A DNA stretch of 64,000 nt. Origin: Occultella glacieicola (GTDB lineage Bacteria > Actinomycetota > Actinomycetes > Actinomycetales > Beutenbergiaceae). A model generated the notes under the pieces. It searched no databases. It saw only the letters and a list, made by a program, of their open reading frames with translations, and was not told the origin of the DNA. Positions 34,960-45,100 of this stretch are shown here, piece after piece; position 1 is the stretch's first letter; every line of letters begins with the position of its first letter. The stretch spans positions 1-64,000 of the forward strand of contig NZ_SMNA01000007.1 of NCBI RefSeq assembly GCF_004353825.1. Reading direction: 5' to 3'. Both the position numbers and the translations under genes were made by a program.

Positions 34960-36234
34960 ATGAGCGGGTTCCAGGGCGCCGACGTCAGTGGCCTCGACGA
35001 GATGGCCCAGAAGGCCCAGGAGGGCGCCGACTACGCGAAGATGATCGCGAAGGCGCTGAAGCTCGTGGTCAAGGCGCTCCGCGCGATGAGCTGGACCGGC
35101 TGGGCGGCCGCGTTCGCCAACTACCTCGAGTTCACCGTCATCCCGTGGATCGAGACCACCGGCGAGGCGCTCGAGCGGTTCGCCAACATCCTCAAGGCCG
35201 CCTCGGCCCTGCAGAAGGCCGTCAGCGGCGACTCGCCGTCGGTGTCCATCCCGGCCAGCGCCTACACCAGCCCGACCATGCCGGCCGGCACGGCGGTCAA
35301 CCCGCCGATGCTGTCCGCGCCGCTGCCGGCCATCTCGAACTCGCAGATGCCGACCGGGGCCGCCGGCGACGGCGCCGTGGTCATCACCCCGACGGGCGTC
35401 GGCAGCCGCTCCAGCTCGCTCGGCAACACCGGCGCGAGCGGCGGCGGCGCCACGATCGTCACTCCGGACGGGCTGACCATCCGGTGGGACGGCGCAGGCA
35501 CGCTCGGGCTGTCCACCGGCGGGTCGGCGGCCGGCTCGACCGGCCTGCCCGCCGCGCTCACCACCCCGGGCGCGGCCTCGGCCGCACTCGGCGGTGGAGC
35601 CGCGGCGATCGCCCCGGTGGCCGCCGCGGCACTCACCTCGGGTGGCGCTGCTTCCGGCTCCGGCCCGACGGCGGCCGGTGGCTCGGGCAGTTCGGGCTCG
35701 CTCGGCGCCGGGTCGCTCGGGTCGACCGCATTCGGGTCCGGCTCGGGCGGCGGGTCCGGCTCAGCTGGCGGGTCCGGCTCGGGCGGCGGCCTCGGCTCGG
35801 GCGGCGGCTTCGGCTCGGGTGGCGGCGGGCTCGGCTCGGGTGGCCTCGGCTCCGGCTCGGCCGGTCCCGGCGGCTCGACCGGCTCCGGCGGCGCGAGTGG
35901 ATCCGGCGGTTCGACCGGCGCCGGCTCGACCGGCTCCGCCGCGGGCCTGGGCTCCGGGTCGCTGGGCCGCGGTGGCCCGAGCATCGCCGCGGGTGACCCG
36001 GCCACGTCGTCGGCTCCCGTCACGTTCGGCGGCGTCGGCGGGTCGAGCATCGGCACCGCAACCGGCGGGTCCGCCCCGATCCTGGGCGCGGACACCGTCT
36101 CGGGCGGCTCCTCGACGAACCCCGCCCTCCTCGCGGCCCCGCTCGGGCTCGCCGGACTGGGCACCGCGGCACTCGGTGCCCTGCGCCGGAGGGACGGTGA
36201 TCTGCCCGAGGGGCTCGATGACGACGAGGACTGA
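34960..36234 (+). CDS. WXG-like Gly/Ser-rich protein with C-terminal membrane anchor
   Basis: A 424-residue protein unassigned to a named family. Residues about 1-95 are helical with AMSWTGWAAAFANYLEF (a WxG-like turn), resembling an ESX substrate N terminus. About 100-210 is a mixed Thr/Gly region (GATIVTPDGLTIRWDGAG). About 225-340 is almost only Gly and Ser with some Ala. The C terminus holds a hydrophobic stretch (LLAAPLGLAGLGTAALGAL) then RRR and an acidic tail (LPEGLDDDED), fitting a membrane anchor. It follows its own copy of the cluster promoter motif. A decayed copy lies at 32987. A type VII substrate displayed at the surface is plausible. Confidence 0.65.
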   Translation: MSGFQGADVSGLDEMAQKAQEGADYAKMIAKALKLVVKALRAMSWTGWAAAFANYLEFTVIPWIETTGEALERFANILKAASALQKAVSGDSPSVSIPASAYTSPTMPAGTAVNPPMLSAPLPAISNSQMPTGAAGDGAVVITPTGVGSRSSSLGNTGASGGGATIVTPDGLTIRWDGAGTLGLSTGGSAAGSTGLPAALTTPGAASAALGGGAAAIAPVAAAALTSGGAASGSGPTAAGGSGSSGSLGAGSLGSTAFGSGSGGGSGSAGGSGSGGGLGSGGGFGSGGGGLGSGGLGSGSAGPGGSTGSGGASGSGGSTGAGSTGSAAGLGSGSLGRGGPSIAAGDPATSSAPVTFGGVGGSSIGTATGGSAPILGADTVSGGSSTNPALLAAPLGLAGLGTAALGALRRRDGDLPEGLDDDED

Positions 36235-36354
36235 CCCGTACGACCAGCGGGACGGCGCCGATCGCCGGCCGCGAGCACGACCAGCGTCACCGCTACAACC
36301 AGATCCGAACAACCACACCGCTGACCTGACTCAGCACCGACGAAAGGACACATC

Positions 36355-36624
36355 ATGAGCACCACCGTCTACGGGATGGACATCACCGCCGCGCGCGACC
36401 TGGTCAGGGTGATGAACTCCGACGCCGACGTGATCAACCAGCTGACGGCCCAACTGACCCAGCAGCTCGAGGCGACCCCCTGGTTCGGCCCGGACGCGCA
36501 GCGGTTCACAAGTGACTGGCAAGGCCAGTACGTGCCCGCCCTGCAGAACGTGGTCCAGGCCCTCCAGGAGAACGCGACGATCCTCAGCCAGCAGGCCGAC
36601 GACCAGGAGCGCGCCTCCTCCTGA
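36355..36624 (+). CDS. WXG100 (ESAT-6-like) protein
   Basis: An 89-residue WXG100 protein with turn motif TPWFGPDAQRFTSDWQGQ (W-F-G, about 42-45) and flanking helices (INQLTAQLTQQLEA, LQNVVQALQENATILSQQ). It ends ERASS, as the 34510 protein ends EVSS. The 120 bp between it and the Gly/Ser-rich gene lacks the GGAAnnTTCC motif, so it is probably transcribed from the 34811 promoter. Two hairpins follow directly. Confidence 0.9.
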   Translation: MSTTVYGMDITAARDLVRVMNSDADVINQLTAQLTQQLEATPWFGPDAQRFTSDWQGQYVPALQNVVQALQENATILSQQADDQERASS

Positions 36625-36631
36625 CCCGACC

Positions 36632-36695
36632 CCCGCCGTCCAGCACGGCGGGCCACGGCCGACGGCCGGCTCCCCTCCCCCGGGAGCCGGCCGTC
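36632..36695. terminator. Double hairpin terminator after the WXG100 genes
   Basis: A stem CCCGCCGT/ACGGCGGG (36632-36639 with 36645-36652) is followed by a 14-bp perfect stem, GACGGCCGGCTCCC (36661-36674) with its complement at 36682-36695, loop of 7. No T-tract. Position between the last WXG100 gene and a convergent gene fits a bidirectional terminator. Confidence 0.7.
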
Positions 36696-36756
36696 GTGCT
36701 GTCCGGCACGCCGTCGACCGCTGGTGATCCGCCGGCGGCGGTGGCAGGTGCGCCCC

Positions 36757-37257
36757 TCAGCCGGCCGCCCTCGCGACGACACGAGCCAGTTCCCGCCACG
36801 CGGCCTCGGTCGGTTCGGTGAGTGCGAACGAGGTCGGCCAGAGACCGCTGGCGTCGTCGAGGTCCGCCTGCACGCTGAAGCCGAAGGTCGAGTACCGCTC
36901 CTTGTCCTGCTGGCCGCTGCGGAAGAAGCACAGCACCTTCCCCTTCTTCGCGTAGCCGGGCTGGCCGTAGTACAGCTTCGGCGCCAGGTCCGGCGCGGCC
37001 TCCCTCACGATCGCGTGCACGCGCTCCGCCAGCAGCCGGTCGGACTCGGGCATCTGGGCGATCTTGGCCAGCAGGTCCGCCTCGTCGGCCGCGGCCTTGT
37101 CGGTGCGGCTGCCACGCTTGGCCTGGGTCTTCAGTTCCGCGGCGCGTTCCTTGACCGCGGCCCGTTCCTGGGCGGACAGGCCCGCTTCTGTGCCCTTGCT
37201 GCCCTCGCTGCCCTTGCTGCCCTTGCCCTGCGTGCCGTTCGTCGACTTGGTGGCCAT
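36757..37257 (-). CDS. DUF1801 (YdhG-like) protein
   Basis: A 166-residue soluble protein. A Lys/Ser/Gly-rich N terminus (NGTQGKGSKGSEGSKGTEAG) is followed by the DUF1801 domain: VHAIVREAAPDLAPKLYYGQP and KGKVLCFFRSGQQDKERYST, with FGFSVQADLDD. The family is related to phage or iron-chaperone-like proteins of uncertain function. ATG 37257 was chosen over a GTG one codon upstream. It faces the WXG100 genes across the terminator, and its presence inside the secretion region is probably incidental. Confidence 0.8.
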   Translation of the reverse strand: MATKSTNGTQGKGSKGSEGSKGTEAGLSAQERAAVKERAAELKTQAKRGSRTDKAAADEADLLAKIAQMPESDRLLAERVHAIVREAAPDLAPKLYYGQPGYAKKGKVLCFFRSGQQDKERYSTFGFSVQADLDDASGLWPTSFALTEPTEAAWRELARVVARAAG

Positions 37258-37387
37258 CACTGATCCTCTGCTCGGTGGTGATGGTCGCGGTCTGCGACCC
37301 CTGACTCCACGGTAGGGACCTCGGAGCGGCCGGGGCTTCTCGATTCCTGCTCGACGGGGACTGGCGTCCAGTGGAGCCGGAAGTCGC

Positions 37388-38212
37388 CTACGCCGCGGTG
37401 ACCGGCGCAGGCTCCGCGTGGTCTAGGGCCCACTCCAATGCGTAGTCGGCGACCTCCTGCCAGCCCGGTTCCGCGCAGATCCAGTGCGAGCGTCCCGCGA
37501 ACTCGTGGTACTCGGTGAGGGAAGGGGACTTGGCCCAGTGCTTCGCATTGGACCTGTTCACCGAGGGCGGCATGATGTGGTCCTCGCTACCGCCGATGAA
37601 CAGCAGCGGGGAGCGTTCGATCGAGTAGTCGACCCAGGTCTCCTGCCGACCCGGCTTGAGGTTGGCGATGAGCCCGTAGGCCCACACCCAGTTGCCGGGC
37701 GCCGCGATGGCGTACTTCTCCCACACCGCGTCGGAGTCCTCCCTCGACAAGGTGTTCGCGAACGCGTAGTGGAACTCCTCCTGGGTGAACGCGACGGCCT
37801 TGTGAAAGTTGGCCGGGTTCTTCAGGGCCGGGAAGAGGGAGCGCACCTGCGACAGCGGGCTCACCCGAACTCCCTCCGTCGGGGCGGAGTCGACCACGAC
37901 GCCCGCCGCGCCGAGGCCGCGCGCGAGGAGCAACTGGGTCAGCGCGCCGCCGAAGGAGTGGCCCATGATGATGGGCGGCCGGGGCAGTGCCTCGATCTGG
38001 GCCGCGAGGTGGTCGACGGTCTCCGGAACGGTCAGGTTCGCGATGACGTCGGGGTTCTTGCGGAGCTCCTCCACCTCGATCTCGAAGCCGGGGTAGGCGG
38101 GCGTGAGCACGGTGAATCCCTTGGCTTCGAAGTGCTCCCTCCAGCCCTCCCAACTGCGGGGGGTCATCCACAAGCCGTGCACGAGCACGATGGTGTCCGG
38201 GGTGGTCGACAT
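37388..38212 (-). CDS. Alpha/beta hydrolase
   Basis: A 274-residue alpha/beta hydrolase. The oxyanion region is TIVLVHGLWMTPRSWEGW; the nucleophile elbow GHSFGGAL gives the catalytic Ser at about 105; the acid is in FIGGSEDHIMPP and the His in FAGRSHWICAE. No signal peptide. Substrate not assignable. Third gene of a minus-strand run (LuxR regulator, haloperoxidase-like hydrolase, this gene), 28 bp after the previous one. Confidence 0.85.
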   Translation of the reverse strand: MSTTPDTIVLVHGLWMTPRSWEGWREHFEAKGFTVLTPAYPGFEIEVEELRKNPDVIANLTVPETVDHLAAQIEALPRPPIIMGHSFGGALTQLLLARGLGAAGVVVDSAPTEGVRVSPLSQVRSLFPALKNPANFHKAVAFTQEEFHYAFANTLSREDSDAVWEKYAIAAPGNWVWAYGLIANLKPGRQETWVDYSIERSPLLFIGGSEDHIMPPSVNRSNAKHWAKSPSLTEYHEFAGRSHWICAEPGWQEVADYALEWALDHAEPAPVTAA

Positions 38213-38240
38213 GGTCTCTCCTTGCGTAGGGACGGGGCAG

Positions 38241-39065
38241 TCAGGCCTCGATGAAGGCCAGTAGATCCGCGTGCAGCCGATCGCGGTCGGTGTCGGGCAG
38301 GCCGTGTGCCCCGCCCTCGTAGACGGTCAACGTCGCGCCCGGGATCAGCGCGGCGGAGCGCTTTCCGCCGACCTCGAACGGGACGATCTGGTCGTCATCG
38401 CCGTGGATGACGAGGGTCGGTATGTCGACCGTGGCGAGGTCCGGACGGAAGTCGGTCGCGGAGAAGGCGGCGATGCACTCGTACGCGGCCCGATGTCCGC
38501 ATGCCATGGACTGCAGCCAGAACGCGTCGCGGATCCCTTGGGAGACGTCGTTGTTGCGGTTGTTGCCGAAGAAGGGCCCGTCGGCGAGATCCCGGTAGAG
38601 CTGGGAACGATCGGCTGCCTCGCCGGCGCGGATCCCGTCGAAGACGGCGACGGGCAGCCCTTCGGGGTTGTCGTCGCCCGCCAGCATGAGTGGCGGCACC
38701 GCCGAGACGAGAACGAGTTTCGCGACGCGCTCGGTGCCGTGTCGGCCGATGTACCGGACGATCTCCCCACCGCCGGTGGAGTGGCCGACCAGGGTGATGT
38801 CGTTCAGGTCGAGGTGATCGATGAGTCCGGCGAGGTCGTCGGCGTAGGTGTTCATCTCGTTGCCGTGCCAGGTCTGGCTGGAGCGTCCGTGTCCGCGGCG
38901 GTCGTGAGCGATCGCGCGGTGCCCGTTCTCGGCGAGGAAGCGGGCGGTGGCCTCCCAGGCGTCGGCGTTCAACGGCCAACCGTGGCTGAGGATCACCGGC
39001 GAGCCGTCGATGCCCCAGTCCTTGTAGAAGATCTGGGCACCGTCCTCGGTGGTGACGAACGGCAT
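38241..39065 (-). CDS. Alpha/beta hydrolase, non-haem chloroperoxidase-like
   Basis: A 274-residue hydrolase close to the bacterial non-haem haloperoxidase/aryl esterase group: [15 protein letters not shown] (oxyanion HGWP), nucleophile [17 protein letters not shown], acid in [13 protein letters not shown], His in [10 protein letters not shown]. These enzymes are serine esterases that can also make peracids. The ATG at 39065 gives the typical [18 protein letters not shown]. It follows the LuxR gene by 98 bp on the same strand and may be its target. Confidence 0.9.
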   Translation of the reverse strand: MPFVTTEDGAQIFYKDWGIDGSPVILSHGWPLNADAWEATARFLAENGHRAIAHDRRGHGRSSQTWHGNEMNTYADDLAGLIDHLDLNDITLVGHSTGGGEIVRYIGRHGTERVAKLVLVSAVPPLMLAGDDNPEGLPVAVFDGIRAGEAADRSQLYRDLADGPFFGNNRNNDVSQGIRDAFWLQSMACGHRAAYECIAAFSATDFRPDLATVDIPTLVIHGDDDQIVPFEVGGKRSAALIPGATLTVYEGGAHGLPDTDRDRLHADLLAFIEA

Positions 39066-39163
39066 GACGGCCTCCGCGCTGGAACAGGTGAGTGCGCTCA
39101 CCCACCGTGCCCGGCCCTGGCCACGAGCGAACCACGTGTTCCTCGTAGTCTGCTTCGGTCGCG

Positions 39164-41911
39164 CTACCCGTCGGCGGAACCGAGCATGTCGGCAAGCTGG
39201 CGACGGGAACTGACCCCGAGCTTCCGGAACACCTTCCTGAGGTGGTAGTCGACCGTGTTGGTGCTGATGAACAACGTGGCGCTGATCTCCTGGTTCGTGT
39301 TCCTGGCTGCGGCCATGCTCGCGATCGTCGCCTCCCGTGGGGTGAGTGAGTCGACCCCGGAGACCTCCGTGCGCGGCGCGTGTTCGCCGGTGGCGGCGAG
39401 CTCGTAGCGCGCACGGCTCGCGAACGCCGGCGCGCCGGCCCGTTCGAAGAGAGTCAGCGCCGCCCGCAGCTGCTCCCGGGCATCCCGTCGCCGCTTCATC
39501 CGCCTGAGCCATTCGCCGTACAGCAGGTGCGCTCGGCCCAGGTCACCGATCGCGGTGGACTGCTCCAGCCACCCGATGGCTGATCGGAACAGCCCTTCGG
39601 CATCGGCATCCGGTGCCAGCAGGGCGTCGCAGCGGTCCGCGATGCCACGGATCCACGGGGTGCCGCTGACCGCCGCGTGGACGCGCAGCTTCCGGGCGAC
39701 CGTGGCGGCCGCCTCGGTGTGGCCGCTTCGCGTCGCGGCCTCCACGTATTCCGGCCACTGCTGGTACGTGACCTGGAGGAACGGGCGCTCGATCATCGGG
39801 CTGAGTCGTTCGAACGCGTCGACGTAGTGGCCCTCGGCGATGTCCCGGATGCTCAGTCCGGTCATCGCAACCGTCCACGCCCCGCCGAATCCGGTGCCGA
39901 GCGTCGCCTCTGCGATCGCCTCGATCTGCGGCCTCGGGGCACCGACCCACGCGAGGTAGGAGGCGTTGATCACCTGCTCGCCCGGGTAGCCGATCGCGTG
40001 ACGCAGCTCGCGCACCTGTTGGACGTATCGCCCGGAGGCGATGGGGTCGCCCCGCACGAGCTCGAGGAGGCTGAGTACCCACAGCGCCGAGTCGAGGACT
40101 CGCAAGGAGCCGACGTCCCGCGCGACCCGAGCCGTGCGCTCGAGCAGTTCCACGCACCCGCGCTCGTCCCACAGGCCCATCGTGAGGGCGACGCCGTATC
40201 CGAGTTCGAGCAGCGCGGCGTCGTCACCTGCCTGCAGCATCTCGACCGCGGCGCGCATGGCCGGCACAGCCTCCTCATACGGGAGCAGGATGTGCGCGCT
40301 CAGCCCCCGCAGCGCGATGGCGAGGGGACCCTCCTGGACCTCCGCGCCCTCACGCAGCCGCTGCCCGAGCCGCTCGAGCGAGATGTCCTGCATCATCCAT
40401 TCGGTGGTGAGCGCGAACTCGAACGCCCGGATGAGCGTGCGCTGTTCCAGTTCCGGCACGACACCGTGGAAGGCGTCCGCCGCGGCCAGGAGGTCGGCCG
40501 CGGCGCGGGTGATCCCGTCCGGATCGCCGAGGAAGATTGCGAGCATCGCACGCAGGCTGATCGCCCGGCCCCGCCCGACCGCGTCGAGCGCCCGTTCGTC
40601 GAGGCCGTCCAGGAGCGAGATCGCGAACTGTGCGGCGCCGGCTCCCGCTGCGGACTCGGCTGCCGCGATGAGGCGGCCGTTCCGGACGCGATCGTCGGAG
40701 GTCAGTCCGGCGGCGCGTGCGAGCGAGTGGGCACGCGATGCCAGGCCGCCTCGCATCCCGGCACGATCCGCGGCGGCTTCGAGCCGGTCGGCCACCGCGT
40801 CGTCGGTGCCGGTGGTGGCGGCCGCGGCATGCAGTGCCTCGACGTCGGTCAGGCCGCGTTGGGTCGCGGCCTGCGCCAAGGCATCGTGGGCCCGGCGGCG
40901 GTCCGGTCCTCGGAAGGCGCTGTAGACGGCGGACCGCACGAGCGGATGCCGGAACCGAACGTGGCCGCGCCGCACCACGACGAGGGCCGAGTGTTCCGCC
41001 AGTTCGGCGCTCTCGCGATCCAAGCCGATCCGCTCCGCGGCGCCCTCGATCAGGTCGGTGGCACCGGTCGGTTCAGCGGCGGCCAGCAGCAGCCAGGTCT
41101 GCACCTTCGGCGGATGGGACCGCAGTTCCCGGATGTAATGGAGTTCGAGGTGATGTCCGATCGGGAAGGGCTGCTCGGCGAGGGCCGCGTCCGTCAACTC
41201 CTGAACCGTGAAGTCCTGCGTCAGATCGAGCATCGCCAACGGGTTGCCTCCCGTCTGCTCGGCGATCTGGGCCGCGAGATAGGGATCGAAGGTCCCGGGA
41301 GTCGACTCCCTCAGGAGTTGCACGGCCGACCGCGGATCGAGCCCGCGGAGGCGATGGGTGGGCACCCCGGCAGTGCTCAGGTCGATGGTGGCGTCGTCGC
41401 GCGCCGCGAAGAGAAGCACCACGGACTCGGCCTGAAGGCGTCGGGAGACGAACGCCAGGACGTCCAGGGACTCCTGGTCGAGCTGATGGGCGTCGTCGAT
41501 GGTGCACACGACGGGTCCGTTCTCGCCCGCCGCCGCGAGAAGGGAGAGCAGGCCGAGGCCCACCAGGTAGCGGTCCGGTGCGGGGCCCTCGGCCACTCCG
41601 GCCGCCACCCGCAGCGCTTCCTGTTGGTGTGCCGGCAGTGCTCCGAGGAACGGCTGTAGCGGCATGCCCAGACGCTGCAGGGCCGCATAGGGCAGTGCCG
41701 ACTCGGCCTGGAAGCCGTCCACCCGCAACAGCAAGGCGTTCGGAACCGACTCGGTGACGCTGCGCAGGAGCGCCGTCTTGCCGATCCCCGGCTCGCCCCG
41801 AAGGACGAGCGCCGCGCTCACGCCGTTGCGAGCACCCGTGATCAGGTGCTCGAGCAACTGGACGTCGTCGGCTCTCCCGAGCAGCGGCGCGGCGGATCGT
41901 TGCTGTTCCAC
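39164..41911 (-). CDS. LAL-type LuxR-family transcriptional regulator
   Basis: A large 915-residue ATP-binding regulator. The N-terminal NTPase has Walker [18 protein letters not shown] (about 35-50) and Walker [14 protein letters not shown] long TPR-like middle follows. The C-terminal LuxR HTH (about 850-905) reads [20 protein letters not shown] and [21 protein letters not shown] 41911 is proposed, with GGAAGGAGG upstream; no better ATG exists near the conserved N terminus. It diverges from eccC across 262 bp and precedes two hydrolase genes on its own strand, so it may regulate either side. Confidence 0.88.
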   Translation of the reverse strand: MEQQRSAAPLLGRADDVQLLEHLITGARNGVSAALVLRGEPGIGKTALLRSVTESVPNALLLRVDGFQAESALPYAALQRLGMPLQPFLGALPAHQQEALRVAAGVAEGPAPDRYLVGLGLLSLLAAAGENGPVVCTIDDAHQLDQESLDVLAFVSRRLQAESVVLLFAARDDATIDLSTAGVPTHRLRGLDPRSAVQLLRESTPGTFDPYLAAQIAEQTGGNPLAMLDLTQDFTVQELTDAALAEQPFPIGHHLELHYIRELRSHPPKVQTWLLLAAAEPTGATDLIEGAAERIGLDRESAELAEHSALVVVRRGHVRFRHPLVRSAVYSAFRGPDRRRAHDALAQAATQRGLTDVEALHAAAATTGTDDAVADRLEAAADRAGMRGGLASRAHSLARAAGLTSDDRVRNGRLIAAAESAAGAGAAQFAISLLDGLDERALDAVGRGRAISLRAMLAIFLGDPDGITRAAADLLAAADAFHGVVPELEQRTLIRAFEFALTTEWMMQDISLERLGQRLREGAEVQEGPLAIALRGLSAHILLPYEEAVPAMRAAVEMLQAGDDAALLELGYGVALTMGLWDERGCVELLERTARVARDVGSLRVLDSALWVLSLLELVRGDPIASGRYVQQVRELRHAIGYPGEQVINASYLAWVGAPRPQIEAIAEATLGTGFGGAWTVAMTGLSIRDIAEGHYVDAFERLSPMIERPFLQVTYQQWPEYVEAATRSGHTEAAATVARKLRVHAAVSGTPWIRGIADRCDALLAPDADAEGLFRSAIGWLEQSTAIGDLGRAHLLYGEWLRRMKRRRDAREQLRAALTLFERAGAPAFASRARYELAATGEHAPRTEVSGVDSLTPREATIASMAAARNTNQEISATLFISTNTVDYHLRKVFRKLGVSSRRQLADMLGSADG

Positions 41912-42080
41912 GGTACCCGTGCGACCTCCTTCCAGGGAGGCGCGGATGCTGGCTGTCGCGCCAAGAATGTCGGAGCGATGGAGCGCTTGTCGAGACCCTT
42001 CGGGTGCGGATCGGTGCGGCCACGCCTCGGCCCGACGATCGCCCGGTGGGGTTGTGCGGCGACCCGCTCGCGCAGGCGGC

Positions 42081-42135
42081 GGAAGTTTCCACCCCACCTC
42101 TCCTGGACCCTGCCCACCCCGCCTCATAGCGTCAT
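42081..42135 (+). promoter_or_regulatory. T7SS-regulon promoter motif before eccC
   Basis: GGAAGTTTCC (42081-42090), ACCCC, TCCTGG (42101-42106, one or two changes from CGCTGG), then CATAGCGTCATCGGC with TAG at 42127-42129. The TAGCGTCATCG part is identical to the 34811 copy. It lies 45 bases before the eccC start. Confidence 0.65.
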
Positions 42136-42173
42136 CGGCAGGACAGGATCCGGCCAGTGATGAGGAGCCCGCC

Positions 42174-45100
42174 GTGTGGCGAGTGAGTGTGCGACCGAGC
42201 GCGGAGAGCAAGCTCTCCCCGGTCGACGTGGTGGTCACCGCGGACGCCGGCGGCCGGGTCGGTGACCTCGCCGCGAGCCTCGGCAGCCACCTCGGCGGCG
42301 GTGCCGGACACCTGCTGCTCGCCCCGACCACGGGTGGGCGCCCCTGGTCCGCGGACACCCCGCTGGCCCAGGCGCCGCTGCGCGACGGTGACGTCCTCGA
42401 GGTCACCTCGGTTCCGGCGGAGTGGCTCACCCGGCCCGGCCGCACCGGCGCCGCCCGCGCGGTGGTGCACGTGGTCGCCGGTCCGGACGCGGGCACCCAG
42501 ATCCCGGTCACCGGCGAGGTGGCCACGATCGGCCGCTGCGCCGACGCCACGGTTCACCTCAACGACCCCCTGGTCAGCCGCACCCACGCGCAGATCCTGC
42601 TCACCGCCACCCCCGTGGTCGTGGACCAGGGGTCCGCGCACGGCACCCGGGTGGCCGGCCGGGCCGTGAACCGGCCCCGGGCCGTGGCCTGGGGCGAGCA
42701 GATCACTGTCGGCTCCTCGGTCCTGGTGGTCCGGCCCGCACGGGCCGGGACGGGCGCCGGGGCCGACGGCGGTCGTGACCGTGGCGTGCTGCGCTCACCC
42801 CGGTTCGGGGTCGCCGTGGAGGCCCACGAGCACGAGATCCCGGCGGCACCGGCGCCGGTCCGCAAGATCCAGGTGCCATGGCCGATGATGCTCATGCCGA
42901 TGCTCATGGGCGGCGCGATGTTCGCGCTGCTGCGCAACCCGTTCTCCCTGATCTTCATGCTCGGCTTCCCGGCCATGATGGGCGTCAACTACCTCATGCA
43001 GGTCCGCGCCGCCCGCAAGGAGCACGCCGAGCAGGCCGCGATCTGGCGCGAGGAGGTCGCCGGCGTCCTCGCCCTCCTCGACGCCGCCGCCCACGCCCAG
43101 GCCGCCCACGCCGAGGAGGACGAGCCCGAGCTCGACGTGGTCCTGGCCCGGGCCACCTCCCGCGACCACCGGCTCTGGACCCGTCAGCGCGACGATTCCG
43201 ACTTCCTCACCGTGCGCGCCGGCCGCGGCCCGCGCCCCGCGCTGGTCACCGCGAAGACACCCGGTACCCAGGGGGACCGGGTGCTGCGCGCCGAGGCCAC
43301 CGCGGCGATCACCGCCCGCGCGACCCTGGCGGACCTCCCGGTCCCGGTCCCGCTGGCGCAGGCGGCCCTGACCGCCGTCGTCGGCGCGAAGGCGGACGTC
43401 GACGCCTGGGTGCGTGCCGCCGTCGTCCGTCTTGCGGTGACCCACTCCCCGAACGAGGTGCGCGTGGCCGCGGTGCTCGGCGCCGACCGCGCCCAGGTCG
43501 AGTCGTGGCTGCGGTGGCTGCCGCACGCCGCGCCGCTGGCCGGCGGTACCGCGTGCGTGAGCGTCGGCGCCGGGGACGGGCAGGGCCTGCTCGAGGAGCT
43601 CGCGGTCGCCGAGCCTGCCGGTCTGCACACCGTGCTGCTGGTCGACGGCGGTGCCCAGGTCTCCCGCCGTCTCGTCGAGGCCGTGGCCGGGGTGGCGCAG
43701 GATCCCGAGCGCCGGCTGCACCTGGTCTGGATGGGGGAGTCCCTCACCGAGGTGCCCGCCGCGACCGACCTCGCCGTGGACCTGACCACCGCCACCCTGC
43801 AGCGCGCCGGCCGCGGCGGCGTCGAGGACCTCACCCGTTGCGACGCCCTCGACCTGACCACAGCCTGGCGTGCGGCCCGGGCACTGTCCGGGTACAAGGA
43901 CGAGGCCGCAGTCGTGGCCGCGGAGTCGATGCTGCCGCAGCAGGTGCGCCTACCCGAGCTGACCGGTGACCTCGCGGACCCCGACGACGTGGAGCGGCTC
44001 ATCGAGCGGTGGGCGGCCAGCACCGGGCTGCGCGCCCAGCTCGGCACCGGCGGTGACGGCGTGATCTCGATCGACCTGCGTGAGGACGGCCCGCACGGGC
44101 TGGTCGCGGGGACCACCGGCGCCGGCAAGAGCGAGCTGCTGCAGTCCCTGATCGCCTCGCTCGCGATCAACAACCCGCCGTCCCGGATCACGTTCCTGCT
44201 GGTGGACTACAAGGGTGGCGCCGCGTTCCGCGAGTGCGCGCAGCTGCCGCACTCGGTCGGCTACATCACCGACCTCACCCCGGCCCTGGTGCAGCGGGCC
44301 CTGACCTCCCTGCACGCCGAGCTCACGGCCCGCGAGCACCTGCTCGCCACCTACGGCGCGAAGGACCTGATCGCCCTCGAGCGCAGCCACCCCGAGGCGG
44401 CGCCGCCGAGCATGCTCATCTGCGTGGACGAGTTCGCGGCCCTGCTCGCCGAGGTCCCCGAGTTCGTGGACGGGATGGTCTCGATCGCCCAACGGGGCCG
44501 GTCGCTCGGCATGCACATGCTGCTCGCCACCCAGCGTCCCGCCGGCGTGGTCACCCCGCAGATCAAGGCGAACACGGACCTGCGGATCGCGCTGCGGGTC
44601 GCCTCCCCGGACGACTCCACCGACGTGATCGACGCCCCGGACGCCGCGCACCTGTCCCGCCGCACCCCAGGCCGGGCCTGGCTGCGGCGCACCGGGCACG
44701 GCACCCGCGAGCTCGTCCAGGTCGCGTTCGTGGGCGCCCACGAGGAGCTGCACGAGCTCGGTGACGTCGTGCGGGTGGCGCCGTTCACCGCCCGGGACCT
44801 GCCCGGCGCCGACAGCTCAGATCGGGCAGGCGCCACCCGGGTGCACCCGAGCAGCGACCTCGAGCGGATCGTCGCGACCGCCGGCACCGCGTTCCTGCGC
44901 ACCGGCCGGCCCGCCCCGAAGAGGCCCTGGATCCCGCCGATCGCCGCCGAGCTCCCGATGGTGTGCACCCGCCCCGGCGAGCTCGCCCTCGGCGCCGGCG
45001 CCCGCGACGAGGCCCTCGTGGCCGGTGGTGCCACCGACGTGGTCCGCGCGCAGCAGGCACCCGGTCAGGTCATCCTCGGCATGGTGGACCGCCCCGCGCA

